This document shows, piece after piece, positions 1 through 7,167 of a stretch of DNA of 35,967 bases. The notes under the pieces were generated by a model, which saw only the letters and a program-made list of their open reading frames with translations, was not told the DNA's origin and made no database searches. The stretch's first letter is position 1. Every line of letters begins with the position of its first letter. This stretch comes from UBA4877 sp002399285 (GTDB lineage Bacteria; Bacillota; Thermoanaerobacteria; Thermoanaerobacterales; UBA4877), in contig DAIPGN010000020.1 in the NCBI GenBank assembly GCA_036771835.1, positions 1 through 35,967 on the forward strand. Direction: 5' to 3'. The position numbers were made by a program, and so were the translations under genes.

Positions 1-120
1 TTTGTACTGCCCATGGCATGTGGAATGAATTTGAAATATTTTATCACACTATTACAACCGTCTAAATTCGACCGTAAGACAAAAATGAACGATATGATGC
101 TTTCTCAAGCAAATCATTAA
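1..120 (+). pseudogene. 3' end of an open frame entering from the window edge
   Basis: Frame 1 is open from base 1 to a TAA at 118-120, giving about 39 residues that begin FVLPMACGMNLKYF. It may be the C-terminus of a gene that starts outside the window, or one more piece of the debris that follows. I do not recognise the protein. The frame is too short for codon bias to be informative. Confidence 0.3.
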
Positions 121-142
121 TTCATAGCGAGCAATGAGCATA

Positions 143-185
143 AAAATCCCCGAGGTGATGTGGTAAGCACCGCATTGGGGATTTT
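143..185 (-). terminator. hairpin with T-run on the minus strand
   Basis: AAAATCCCC (143-151) is perfectly complementary to GGGGATTTT (177-185), with a 25-nt loop that holds a smaller GGTG/CACC pairing. Read on the minus strand the stem ends in a TTTTT tract, 17 bases past the stop of the fragment at 202-501. This fits a rho-independent terminator left behind that gene, though the loop is long. Confidence 0.4.
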
Positions 186-201
186 GCAGAACTGTAGCTC
201 T

Positions 202-501
202 TTAATTATTGTGCAGTGTAGTATATGCGGCCCGGATATCGTTGCTGAACTCGATTGCAAAATGAAGCTTGTGCCCCTCGCTGACTGCTTTCGGTGCGTT
301 TTTGGGGCAAAAGAAAGAGGATTTGAGCAGGAAGCCGTCTTCCGTCGGCTTGTATTGATGGACTGCGCCAAGATGGATCGGGGTATCGTCGTTTGCAAGC
401 CTCGTTTCGCCGCACTGGCAGATTGGATAATCCGGTTCTCGTTTAATTGGTAAATAATCGGGGATATCAGCAACAGCTGAGCCCTTGATATATATGTCGG
501 C
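202..501 (-). pseudogene. start-less open frame, remnant of an unknown protein
   Basis: A minus-strand frame is open for 99 codons from a TGA at 502-504 to a TAA at 202-204, with no ATG, GTG or TTG at its head. The translation looks like real protein (ADIYIKGSAVADIPDYLPIK, then CQCGETRL, SSFFCPKNAPK, LHFAIEFSND) and contains a C-x-C and a further Cys. Just upstream, a different frame reads MENFGMLGE, which would join smoothly to ADIYIKG if about one base were gained or lost near 500. I read it as a gene with a frameshift and a missing 5' part. The family is not recognised. A hairpin resembling a terminator follows it at 143-185. Confidence 0.45.
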
Positions 502-547
502 TCACCGAGCATGCCGAAATTCTCCATTCCACGTGCCTCTATATTGA

Positions 548-826
548 CCGAACCCAGTGCGATATAATGCCCTGCTAATCCTGCAGAAGAATGATATGAT
601 GTATTTGCTGCTGAAGAAAGTGCTGCCCCAAGCGAGAAATGAGATCCGTTCCGCTTTACTGAATGGAAATGTAATGGAGGAAAATACGCAGTACCTAGAG
701 TATGCTTCGTATTTCACGGAGGGCGGAGCGTGGAATCTGATGGTAAAGTGGTTAGGCGACGGCGCCGTGCTGACGCCGGAAGAGATGGCAGATATCGTCG
801 ATATTATCATACGGACCATGCATTGA
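548..826 (+). pseudogene. TetR-family regulator, C-terminal fragment only
   Basis: The frame opens after a TGA at 545-547; the first usable start is the GTG at 557. About 90 residues end in TEGGAWNLMVKWL...LTPEEMADIVDIIIRTMH, the helix pattern of the ligand-binding C-terminal domain of small TetR regulators, where a hydrophobic face, a W-x5-G turn and S/T-PEE-x-A recur. The N-terminal helix-turn-helix is absent, so the fragment cannot bind DNA in the usual way. An intact TetR gene of the same general type lies at 2393-2938, but the two are not close copies at the protein level. Confidence 0.5.
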
Positions 827-932
827 AATAATATTATATGGATCTTCATTCCCAAAGAATCTTTATTAATCGAGGCTTCCCTTATATAGTTGAAGGCCGG
901 TTGTTCCTGCTTTTTTTATTGTGAATGTAGGA

Positions 933-1094
933 TTATAGTTTTTTTGCGAAATATTTTTTAGATTCTATAGCAATGTTGACTATTTCCTCAGGTGACATCG
1001 TTGTACCGTTTTCTAATCCTTGAAGAGTAGATTTGCCGTTCCAGTATCTATTTTGAAGATTACACCTGATATATTTCCTGTGCAGGAATTTTAC
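933..1094 (-). pseudogene. start-less 53-codon frame, possibly another TetR C-terminus
   Basis: The minus-strand frame is open from a TGA at 95-97 of the 1000s (1095-1097) to TAA at 933-935. It reads VKFLHRKYIRCNLQ, then RYWNGKSTLQGLENG and SPEEIVNIAIESKKYFAKKL. The W-N-G stretch followed by a SPEEIV helix is reminiscent of TetR C-terminal domains, but the match is weak. The frame lacks a start codon. It is reported because residue usage looks protein-like; the identity is uncertain. Confidence 0.3.
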
Positions 1095-1130
1095 TCACAT
1101 GGCGTATGGTGCCCTTTAAGGAACAGATAA

Positions 1131-1223
1131 GATCAAGGCGATCTTGAGATCACCTTCGATACTACGTTTGGTACTGTTGATGAAGATAAGGTGGATGAAT
1201 GGGAGATTATGGCCACCGAGTGA
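1131..1223 (+). pseudogene. 30-codon remnant of unknown gene
   Basis: Between a TAA (1128-1130) and a TGA (1221-1223) the plus strand reads DQGDLEITFDTTFG then EDKVDEWEIMATE, an acidic, protein-like C-terminal segment with no start. It is too short to assign. Confidence 0.25.
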
Positions 1224-1510
1224 GGCTCTATTATCCATACGTGGATAGGAAAATAAACACAAGATTTTCTATGAGACTGTCTGTACTGTTTTCATCTTGG
1301 AGAGAAGATAATATATTTTGGGGAATACCTTCATGGGGACGGTAGCCTATGCTCTTGATTTTAATATGAGGAGCTGATAATTGCTATTCTAAATTTATTT
1401 AAACTAAGTGTATCAGATCTTTACACGGAAAGGTACTATGATTTATGAATTCATATATATGGGACTGACAGTAAAAGATAAATGGGAAATATTTAAACGA
1501 ATCGTATACG
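1224..1510. other. intergenic stretch without recognisable gene
   Basis: AT-rich sequence between the debris and the membrane protein. I see no coherent frame, RNA gene or strong terminator here. It probably holds the promoter of the 1525 gene, but no convincing -35/-10 pair was found. Confidence 0.3.
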
Positions 1511-1524
1511 TAGAGGTGATTTGA

Positions 1525-2160
1525 ATGGGCGTATTTCTTACGTTAATAAGTGGGGTTTGCTGGACAATTGTGTATATCGATCTGATTCGGTGTGGTTTTC
1601 GGGATAAAACCTGCGGCATGCCACTGTTTGCACTCGGGCTCAATTTCGCGTGGGAAGTTATATATTCGATAGATGGACTTTTTATTCATTATGCATTTAA
1701 TCCTGTACAGTCGATAGCAAACGTTGTGTGGGCTTGTTTTGATGTTGTTATACTGGTTACGTGGTTCAAATATGGAAGAAAGACGCTGCCGGATAAAGCA
1801 AGAAAATATTTTTTACCATACAGTATTATGGTGATTTTGTGCTGCGTGATTATGCAGCTGGCTTTTTATCTGTGCTTCTTTGATTCGGTGGTTGCGGCTT
1901 CACAGTATTCGGCTTTTGCTCAGAATGCGGCAATGTCTATCATGTTTCTTTCAATGCTATTCCAGCGAGGGGACACAAAGGGCCAGTCTATGCTGATATC
2001 AGTTTGTAAATGTATCGGAACTCTTGCACCTACGATACTCGGAGGTTTTGTAGAAAGTGTAAACATCTATATTATTATGTTTGGTGCGGTGAGCTTTGTA
2101 TTTGACATGGCGTACGTATATTTCCTGCTACAGTTTATGAAACAAGAAATAACAAAATAA
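1525..2160 (+). CDS. PaxB/DmtA1-type integral membrane terpene cyclase homologue
   Basis: A 211-residue, very hydrophobic protein with about seven membrane segments; a GAGGTGAT ribosome site precedes ATG 1525. Three blocks agree with fungal PaxB-type cyclases as I remember them: W-x5-Y...F-[RK]-[DE]-[KR]-T-x-GM-x-L followed by NFAWE-x2-Y (residues 13-47), RGDTKGQS (148-155), and an F-x2-D in the last helix (D194). In the PaxB/Trt1/AdrI family a conserved Glu in NFAWE and a conserved Asp in the last helix are linked to protonation of epoxy- or prenyl-substituted substrates; both are present here as E44 and D194. Bacterial relatives include DmtA1 of drimentine biosynthesis in Streptomyces. Membership of the family is well supported; catalytic activity and substrate are unknown. 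No prenyltransferase or monooxygenase lies next to it, which is unlike fungal clusters. The nearest isoprenoid-type gene is the geranylgeranyl-reductase-like gene at 5080. Confidence 0.8.
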   Translation: MGVFLTLISGVCWTIVYIDLIRCGFRDKTCGMPLFALGLNFAWEVIYSIDGLFIHYAFNPVQSIANVVWACFDVVILVTWFKYGRKTLPDKARKYFLPYSIMVILCCVIMQLAFYLCFFDSVVAASQYSAFAQNAAMSIMFLSMLFQRGDTKGQSMLISVCKCIGTLAPTILGGFVESVNIYIIMFGAVSFVFDMAYVYFLLQFMKQEITK

Positions 2161-2392
2161 AAAGGTAATATCATCATCACAAAATTATTGCCGAGGCGCG
2201 GAGTCTTGTTGTGTTGGGAGATGATGGATAGCGTTGATTATATACCGACTATGTGCTATAGCTTTTATTTTTCTGCGCCTGCACTTTTCCATTTTTAGGT
2301 AGAAACAATACCCCGCTGTCACCGGCAGGAACAACAAAAAAACTAAGAATGTGAGGCATTTTTAGTCAAATGCATTGCTTTTTGGATAACGT

Positions 2393-2938
2393 TTACTCAA
2401 GAAGTTCTTTTAAAGTTTCCGGCATGTTATCGTACGTTATTTGCGCTATTTTTTCAGGGGATTCCTTCAAACCGGAGTTCAGCCACTCAGAAGTAATGTA
2501 TACCTGGCCGGCGATATACATTTTCAGCGAAAACAGAACGTCGTCCGTCAGCGAATTGGCGCCTGATTTTTCTAAGATACGTTCTTTGGTATAATTAAAC
2601 ACATATGCAAACATAAATTCTGTAAAGGAGTTTTGCCCATGAAATTGTATTATGTTTGTAAAATAATCCTGAAGCTCTTTTAAATAGGAAGCACCTTGAA
2701 ACAACAGATATTTACTGCCACCGGTACCTTGGTAGCCTTTAAAATTATCAGCTTTCCTTAAATAGATCCAATCCATCAGATCATATTTATCTTTAAAATG
2801 GCGGTAAAACGTGGATCGTGATGCCCCGCACTTATTGACTATGTCCTCTACCGTGACTTTTTCAAACGGTTTTTCTTTCAGCAGGTCGAGCAGCGCATCC
2901 GCCAGTATGCTATCGGTATCCGGCTTTTTTATAGACAT
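2393..2938 (-). CDS. TetR/AcrR-family transcriptional regulator
   Basis: A 181-residue protein with an N-terminal helix-turn-helix at about residues 28-50 (TVEDIVNKCGASRSTFYRHF), the standard TetR signature, and a C-terminal all-helical domain ending SGLKESPEKIAQI, as in the DhaS/YcdC-like short TetR group. It starts at ATG 2936-2938 behind a GGGGGGA ribosome site. It is transcribed away from the oxidoreductase operon at 3368. The shared upstream region carries three matching half-sites (3012-3054), so autoregulation and control of the divergent operon are both plausible but inferred. The ligand is unknown; if it controls the flanking genes, a hydrophobic or isoprenoid effector would be a reasonable guess, not a result. 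Confidence 0.85.
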   Translation of the reverse strand: MSIKKPDTDSILADALLDLLKEKPFEKVTVEDIVNKCGASRSTFYRHFKDKYDLMDWIYLRKADNFKGYQGTGGSKYLLFQGASYLKELQDYFTNIIQFHGQNSFTEFMFAYVFNYTKERILEKSGANSLTDDVLFSLKMYIAGQVYITSEWLNSGLKESPEKIAQITYDNMPETLKELLE

Positions 2939-3011
2939 ACTTTATCCCCCCAAGATCGATGCGATGTATTCCAAGGGTATGCCTTTAGATAGAATTTAGC
3001 TGGAATTTTAC

Positions 3012-3054
3012 TAACATAACGTTTTAAAGATTATGTTATATATGGGACATAATC
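3012..3054. promoter_or_regulatory. candidate TetR operator: three inverted half-sites
   Basis: TAACATAA (3012-3019) pairs as a perfect inverted repeat with TTATGTTA (3031-3038). GATTATGT (3029-3036) pairs perfectly with ACATAATC (3047-3054). The middle site is shared, so three half-sites are spaced about 17-19 bases apart. The array lies between the TetR gene and the divergent operon and abuts a TATAAT at 3057-3062, a classical repressor position. Confidence 0.5.
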
Positions 3055-3062
3055 TATATAAT
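3034..3062 (+). promoter_or_regulatory. candidate promoter of the oxidoreductase operon
   Basis: A perfect TATAAT (3057-3062) is preceded at 17 bases by a weak -35 (TGTTAT). The inverted-repeat array covers the -35 and spacer, so a bound repressor would block it. A transcript from here would carry a leader of about 300 bases before ATG 3368. Confidence 0.4.
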
Positions 3063-3246
3063 GCAACTCTGTGCAACAAAATTCTTATATTATTCCTTAC
3101 ATATCCAGTATAACACATATATACTGAAGGTGTAAGGGGCAAGGTGCGCGGAAATCGATTTTCAATTGTTAACTAATTCACAAACGTTCTCTCTGTACAG
3201 GTCTTTTAAAAAGGTCAAGAAGGGAGGGAAAAAATCAACGCAGCAG

Positions 3247-3342
3247 TGAAATTACAGACATCGATTCAGATCAAGCCTGCCCGGGAAGCAGTTGTGACGC
3301 ATGAAAGCCCCATATCATATAAGCAGCATGTCTTAAAGTAAA
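3247..3342 (+). CDS. possible 31-codon leader ORF or gene remnant
   Basis: From GTG 3247 the frame reads MKLQTSIQIKPAREAV...YKQHVLK and stops at TAA 3340-3342, 25 bases before ATG 3368. The frame is also open upstream of the GTG back to a stop near 3208, and a GGGAGG lies 18 bases before the GTG, which is long for a ribosome site. It could be a leader peptide, or the tail of a broken gene. No family is recognised. Confidence 0.25.
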
Positions 3343-3367
3343 TCAAACGTATGGAGGTGTATCACTA

Positions 3368-5080
3368 ATGGGAACAACAACCAGGATCGTATCTAACAGC
3401 GGCAAAGAATACAAGATAGCCAAAAGAGCCGTAGCAAAGATTGATCCACAAAATTGTGTAAACTGCGCGGTATGCAGGGAGATATGCCCGGTGGAAGCCA
3501 TATCGGAACAGCAAAGGGTAATATGCAGACTCTGCCCATCATGTACCTCGCAGCCCGCACTGACCTTTGACGAGATGGTATCCCTGGCAACTGAGAAAGC
3601 ATGTACAACAGAGTGTCCACTGGGTATCAGCCCACAGGGATATATCAATCTCACAAGAGTAGGAAAAGAAACAGAGGCGTATAAACTCATATGGGATAAG
3701 TGCCCTCTGCCCTCAGTATGCGGCCGTATATGCCAGCATCCCTGCGAGCAGGCCTGTAAGCGCGGCATACTTGTGGATGAGCCCATAGCCATAAGAGGCA
3801 TCAAACGGTATCTGACGGACAACATAGACTATGTCCCGGCAAAGTATCCCCGCATCTTTGAAGAATCCATAGCCATAATAGGAGCAGGACCCGCAGGACT
3901 GACCGCAGCCCATTACCTATCACTCAAGGGCTACAAAGTCACCGTATTCGACGAAGAAGCCCAGGCAGGCGGCATGCTGATACGCGGCATCCCCACCTTC
4001 AGACTGCCCCGCGAAGTAGTAGCAAAGGACATAAAGCGGCTGGAAGACGCCGGTATGAAACTTAAACTCGGCCATAAGATAGGCAAGGCAGAACTTAAGG
4101 ACATCCAGAAAGAATATGACGTAGTCATAATAGCCACGGGAGCACCCCACTCCAAGGAACTCAAGATAGAAGGCTACCGCAAAGAAGGCATCATGACAGC
4201 CTTAGGCTTTATGGAACGCATAAACAATGGACAGGACATATACCGTCACCCCGGACAGGAATTCAAAATAGCAGGTGACATTGAAGCCGTAGTCATAGGC
4301 GGAGGAGACGTAGCCTTAGACTGTGCCCGTACCGCCATCCGTTCAGGAGCCAATAAGGTCACGGTCATCTGCTTAGAATCCGGAGAAAACGTACCCTCCC
4401 ATACATGGGAACACACCGAAGCCATAGAAGAAGGAATAAACTTCATAGAAGGAGTATCACCCGTACGCTTCACAGGACCCCATAACGAGCTCACCGGAGT
4501 AGAGGTCGCCAAGGTCACCTCCTTCAATAAAGACGCAAATGGAGCCATCCACTTCGAAACCGACAAGAATGATACCACAGTCATCCCTGCCGACTGGGTC
4601 ATCTGGGCCATAGGACAGGCACCCGACCAAATGTGGAAGACCCTAGACGACACAAAGAACATATACTATGCAGGAGACCTAGTAAACACCGCATGCTCCG
4701 TAGTAGACGCCATGGCATCAGGCAAAAAGACAGCGGACAAGGTCATCTCCACGTTAGCAAAAGTAGAAGTAAAAGACACGCTCGAACTACGTAAGCTCAA
4801 TCAGGCCCCCGACATGCAAAAGATCTACCCAGCCACAAGGCTCAAGATCAAACGACCCGATATGCAAATGGTAGACCCCCAAGAGCGCATAACAAACTTT
4901 GACGAAGTAGAAACGGAATACACCCAGGAAGTCATAGACACAGAAGTACTTCGCTGCCTGCAGTGCGGCTACCAGAAAGTAGACACAGACAAGTGCATAG
5001 GCTGCGGAGTATGTCAGACAGTATGTCCTAAGGGTGATGTAATCACCATGGTTTCCATACAAGACGGAGGTGAAGAATAA
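3368..5080 (+). CDS. FAD-dependent NAD(P)H oxidoreductase with ferredoxin domains at both ends (GltD-like)
   Basis: A 570-residue flavoprotein. Order of parts: a ferredoxin-type Cys cluster (C30, C33, C36, C40, then a C53/C56/C59 group); a GltD/DPYD-type Fe-S domain (C83-PLG, C112, C118, C122, C126, C130); a FAD-binding GAGPAG at 172-177; a second nucleotide fold around VVIGGGDVALDCAR for NAD(P)H; and a C-terminal 4Fe-4S ferredoxin pattern CIGCGVCQTVCPKG near residue 545. This layout suits moving electrons from NAD(P)H through FAD and iron-sulfur centres to a protein partner. The next gene overlaps it by one base (TAATG) and is a geranylgeranyl-reductase-like flavoprotein, a family known to take electrons from ferredoxin in archaea, so the pair probably forms one reducing system. 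A plain glutamate synthase small subunit is less likely: there is no gltB-type large subunit nearby. Confidence 0.85.
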   Translation: MGTTTRIVSNSGKEYKIAKRAVAKIDPQNCVNCAVCREICPVEAISEQQRVICRLCPSCTSQPALTFDEMVSLATEKACTTECPLGISPQGYINLTRVGKETEAYKLIWDKCPLPSVCGRICQHPCEQACKRGILVDEPIAIRGIKRYLTDNIDYVPAKYPRIFEESIAIIGAGPAGLTAAHYLSLKGYKVTVFDEEAQAGGMLIRGIPTFRLPREVVAKDIKRLEDAGMKLKLGHKIGKAELKDIQKEYDVVIIATGAPHSKELKIEGYRKEGIMTALGFMERINNGQDIYRHPGQEFKIAGDIEAVVIGGGDVALDCARTAIRSGANKVTVICLESGENVPSHTWEHTEAIEEGINFIEGVSPVRFTGPHNELTGVEVAKVTSFNKDANGAIHFETDKNDTTVIPADWVIWAIGQAPDQMWKTLDDTKNIYYAGDLVNTACSVVDAMASGKKTADKVISTLAKVEVKDTLELRKLNQAPDMQKIYPATRLKIKRPDMQMVDPQERITNFDEVETEYTQEVIDTEVLRCLQCGYQKVDTDKCIGCGVCQTVCPKGDVITMVSIQDGGEE

Positions 5081-6270
5081 TGGATAAGCGTCAGGTAATA
5101 GTTATAGGCGCAGGACCCGGAGGTTCTACGGCGGCATTCTACCTTGCCAAGGCAGGAGTAGACGTACTGATGGTGGATAAGGAGACCTGGCCTCGTGACA
5201 AGGCCTGCGGCGATTTGCAGGCGGCAGCCTCATTTGAAGTCTATAAAGACATGGGTATCTACGACGAAGCTCTTAAAGCATCTCCCAATCCTAACAGCAC
5301 ACTATACAGATACAGTGGTGTCGATGAAGAGATCGTGATGTTGGATATGGCCAATTTGCCCGCATACTGTGGCTGGATTACGCCCAGGCGGATAATAGAC
5401 GATATTGTGCGCCGGGGAGCGATCAGAGGCGGAGCCGACTTCATGGAGGATTTCGAAGTAACCGACCTTATCATTGAGCGCGGCTATGTAAAGGGAGTAC
5501 GCGGCCTATACAGAGGGAAGCGCATGGACATCAGGGCTGACGCGGTCGTCATAGCCAACGGTTCCCACTCCATGCAGGCACGCCAGGTCGGCGTATTCAA
5601 CGAGGACCCGGATAAGGTCTTCTATGCGGCACGCGGCTATTTCGAAAACGTCGGCGGCATTGATATGAAGGCTGTTGAGTTGCACTACCCTGAGGGTTTC
5701 TATCCTGCGGGCTATATGTGGGTATTCCCTGAAAATGAAGAACGCAAGGTAGCTAATATAGGCGCGTTTATTACTCAAAGATCCTTGATTAAGAGCGGTA
5801 TGAGGTTGGAGGACTTTTTCCCATGGTGGCGTGACAACACCAAGATCGGCAAGGAACGTCTGGGTCAGGCCCGGCTGCTCGGTGAGATCAAAGGTTGGAA
5901 AATACCTTCATGCTACAAGGCCGGAGATAATGTGGTCAACGGTGCTATTTTAGTGGGAGATGCGGGCAATGCAATTGAGTCTTCCGGTGGCGGCGGTTAT
6001 TCACTGGCGATAAATACGGGGAAAATAGCCGCAGAGGTCTTGGCCAAGGCTTTGGCGGAAGGTGATGTTTCTAAAGAGAGGTTATTGGAACACAACCGGC
6101 TGGTTAGTAAGAACCTTGATCCAATTTATCAACAGTGTAAAGATATTAGGGATTCTTTGTATAGTACACCTGAACGATTTAGTAATTTTTTGAAAACGGC
6201 CAAGGCAACGCCGGGGTATCCGGATGCTGCACGTGTGTTTGCAGCTTTGGGTGCAGCCCCGCAAGCATAA
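5080..6270 (+). CDS. geranylgeranyl reductase family flavoprotein
   Basis: A 396-residue protein. It has an N-terminal FAD fold (GAGPGG at residues 10-15), the P-x-D-K-x-CG motif of the family (PRDKACGD, 38-45), the YxWxFP signature (YMWVFP, 212-217) that marks geranylgeranyl reductases, and the second FAD motif GDAGNAIESSGGGG (293-306). The GxG normally found after YxWxFP is altered here (NIGAF). Family members saturate the double bonds of geranylgeranyl chains in lipids, chlorophyll or quinones. The substrate here is unknown; candidates are menaquinone or polyprenyl chains, or a product of the PaxB-like protein at 1525. It is co-transcribed with, and overlaps, the ferredoxin-domain oxidoreductase upstream, which could supply electrons. 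Confidence 0.85.
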   Translation: MDKRQVIVIGAGPGGSTAAFYLAKAGVDVLMVDKETWPRDKACGDLQAAASFEVYKDMGIYDEALKASPNPNSTLYRYSGVDEEIVMLDMANLPAYCGWITPRRIIDDIVRRGAIRGGADFMEDFEVTDLIIERGYVKGVRGLYRGKRMDIRADAVVIANGSHSMQARQVGVFNEDPDKVFYAARGYFENVGGIDMKAVELHYPEGFYPAGYMWVFPENEERKVANIGAFITQRSLIKSGMRLEDFFPWWRDNTKIGKERLGQARLLGEIKGWKIPSCYKAGDNVVNGAILVGDAGNAIESSGGGGYSLAINTGKIAAEVLAKALAEGDVSKERLLEHNRLVSKNLDPIYQQCKDIRDSLYSTPERFSNFLKTAKATPGYPDAARVFAALGAAPQA

Positions 6271-6275
6271 CAAAA

Positions 6276-6392
6276 ATGAAACACAAGTGGACGGTTCTTT
6301 TGCACAATTTTGGCCGTAAAGATATGTCTCCTGTCGGCAATATAAATGTCGGGCGTTGTGGATCTAAACCGCATTATCTTCTTATGCAGTGA
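6276..6392 (+). CDS. possible 38-residue basic peptide after the reductase
   Basis: Five bases after the reductase stop, ATG 6276 opens a frame reading MKHKWTVLLHNFGRKDMS...HYLLMQ to TGA 6390-6392. It is rich in Lys, Arg and His with two aromatic patches, and lies before the terminator at 6444, so it would be on the same transcript. There is no clear ribosome site, so it may be untranslated sequence or a gene remnant. Confidence 0.25.
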   Translation: MKHKWTVLLHNFGRKDMSPVGNINVGRCGSKPHYLLMQ

Positions 6393-6443
6393 TCAAAGGC
6401 GATCCAATAGCTGACATATACAGGCTGATATTGCAATTCCTAT

Positions 6444-6481
6444 GCTCTTGGGATTTTATTCTCAAGGGCTTTTATTTTTTT
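6444..6481 (+). terminator. rho-independent terminator of the oxidoreductase-reductase operon
   Basis: GCTCTTGGGA (6444-6453) pairs with TCTCAAGGGC (6460-6469) through ten base pairs, two of them G-U, around a 6-nt loop, followed by TTTTATTTTTTT. Confidence 0.8.
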
Positions 6482-6527
6482 GCCTGAGATCCTTACCTAC
6501 ATCAAAATCTGCGTTGTAAACTGCATA

Positions 6528-6555
6528 CATATTAAATACCTCTGATTCATATGGT
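6528..6555 (+). promoter_or_regulatory. candidate sigma-E-type promoter for spmAB
   Basis: CATATT (6528-6533), 14 bases, then CATATGGT (6548-6555) resembles the sporulation sigma-E pattern (ATATT, 14, CATACAAT). The -10 half is only a partial match. The position, 22 bases before ATG 6577, and the known mother-cell expression of spmAB in B. subtilis support it. Confidence 0.35.
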
Positions 6556-6576
6556 TTTTCTAAAGGAGGTATCCGG

Positions 6577-7167
6577 ATGGTAAACTATTTCTGGTTTGCC
6601 CTTATCGGAATAAGCGTCGTGGTGGGTGTGATTAACGGCAGAGTGGATCTTTTAAACCAGGCCATTATAGACAGCGCAAAGGATGCGGTGGAGATCGCTA
6701 TAGGTCTTATCGGCATCATGAGCCTGTGGCTTGGAATAATGAAGATAGCGGAGCGCGCCGGACTTAACAAGGCGCTTTCACGGGTGATCTCTCCCATACT
6801 GCGGCCGCTCTTTGGGGGGCTTGACAAAAACGGCCGGGCCATGGGCGCCATAATAATGAATCTCTCCGCCAATATGCTGGGCCTGGGTAATGCGGCGACT
6901 CCCATGGGCATAAAGGCGATGGAGGAGCTGGAAAAGCTGAATCCGAATAAGGGTACGGCCTCCGACGCCATGTGCATGTTTCTTGTGCTCAATACGGAAT
7001 GCGTACAGTTTATACCCACCACAATGATAGCCGTGAGGGCGGCGGAGGGTTCTAATGACCCGGCTGCGATCTTCGCGCCCATACTGCTGTCGTCTGTTGC
7101 AGCGGCGGTCATATCGATCATAGCCGCTGTTTTTATACGTAAAGCATACCGGAGATTTGAGGTATGA
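6577..7167 (+). CDS. spmA: spore maturation protein A
   Basis: A 196-residue membrane protein with several hydrophobic segments and the nucleoside-recognition (Gate) domain features of SpmA: LGIMKIAERAGL near residue 52, then LGLGNAATPMGIKAMEEL around 101-118, and NTECVQFIPTT near 144. SpmA and SpmB are needed for full spore core dehydration and heat resistance in Bacillus and Clostridium. AAAGGAGG precedes the ATG. The stop overlaps the spmB start by four bases (ATGA), so the two are translationally coupled. Confidence 0.93.
   Translation: MVNYFWFALIGISVVVGVINGRVDLLNQAIIDSAKDAVEIAIGLIGIMSLWLGIMKIAERAGLNKALSRVISPILRPLFGGLDKNGRAMGAIIMNLSANMLGLGNAATPMGIKAMEELEKLNPNKGTASDAMCMFLVLNTECVQFIPTTMIAVRAAEGSNDPAAIFAPILLSSVAAAVISIIAAVFIRKAYRRFEV

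Noticed and set aside
2357..2375. GCATTT/AAATGC hairpin after the TetR gene as terminator
   Set aside because: The stem is only six A/T-rich pairs and the T-run on the minus strand lies more than ten bases beyond it.
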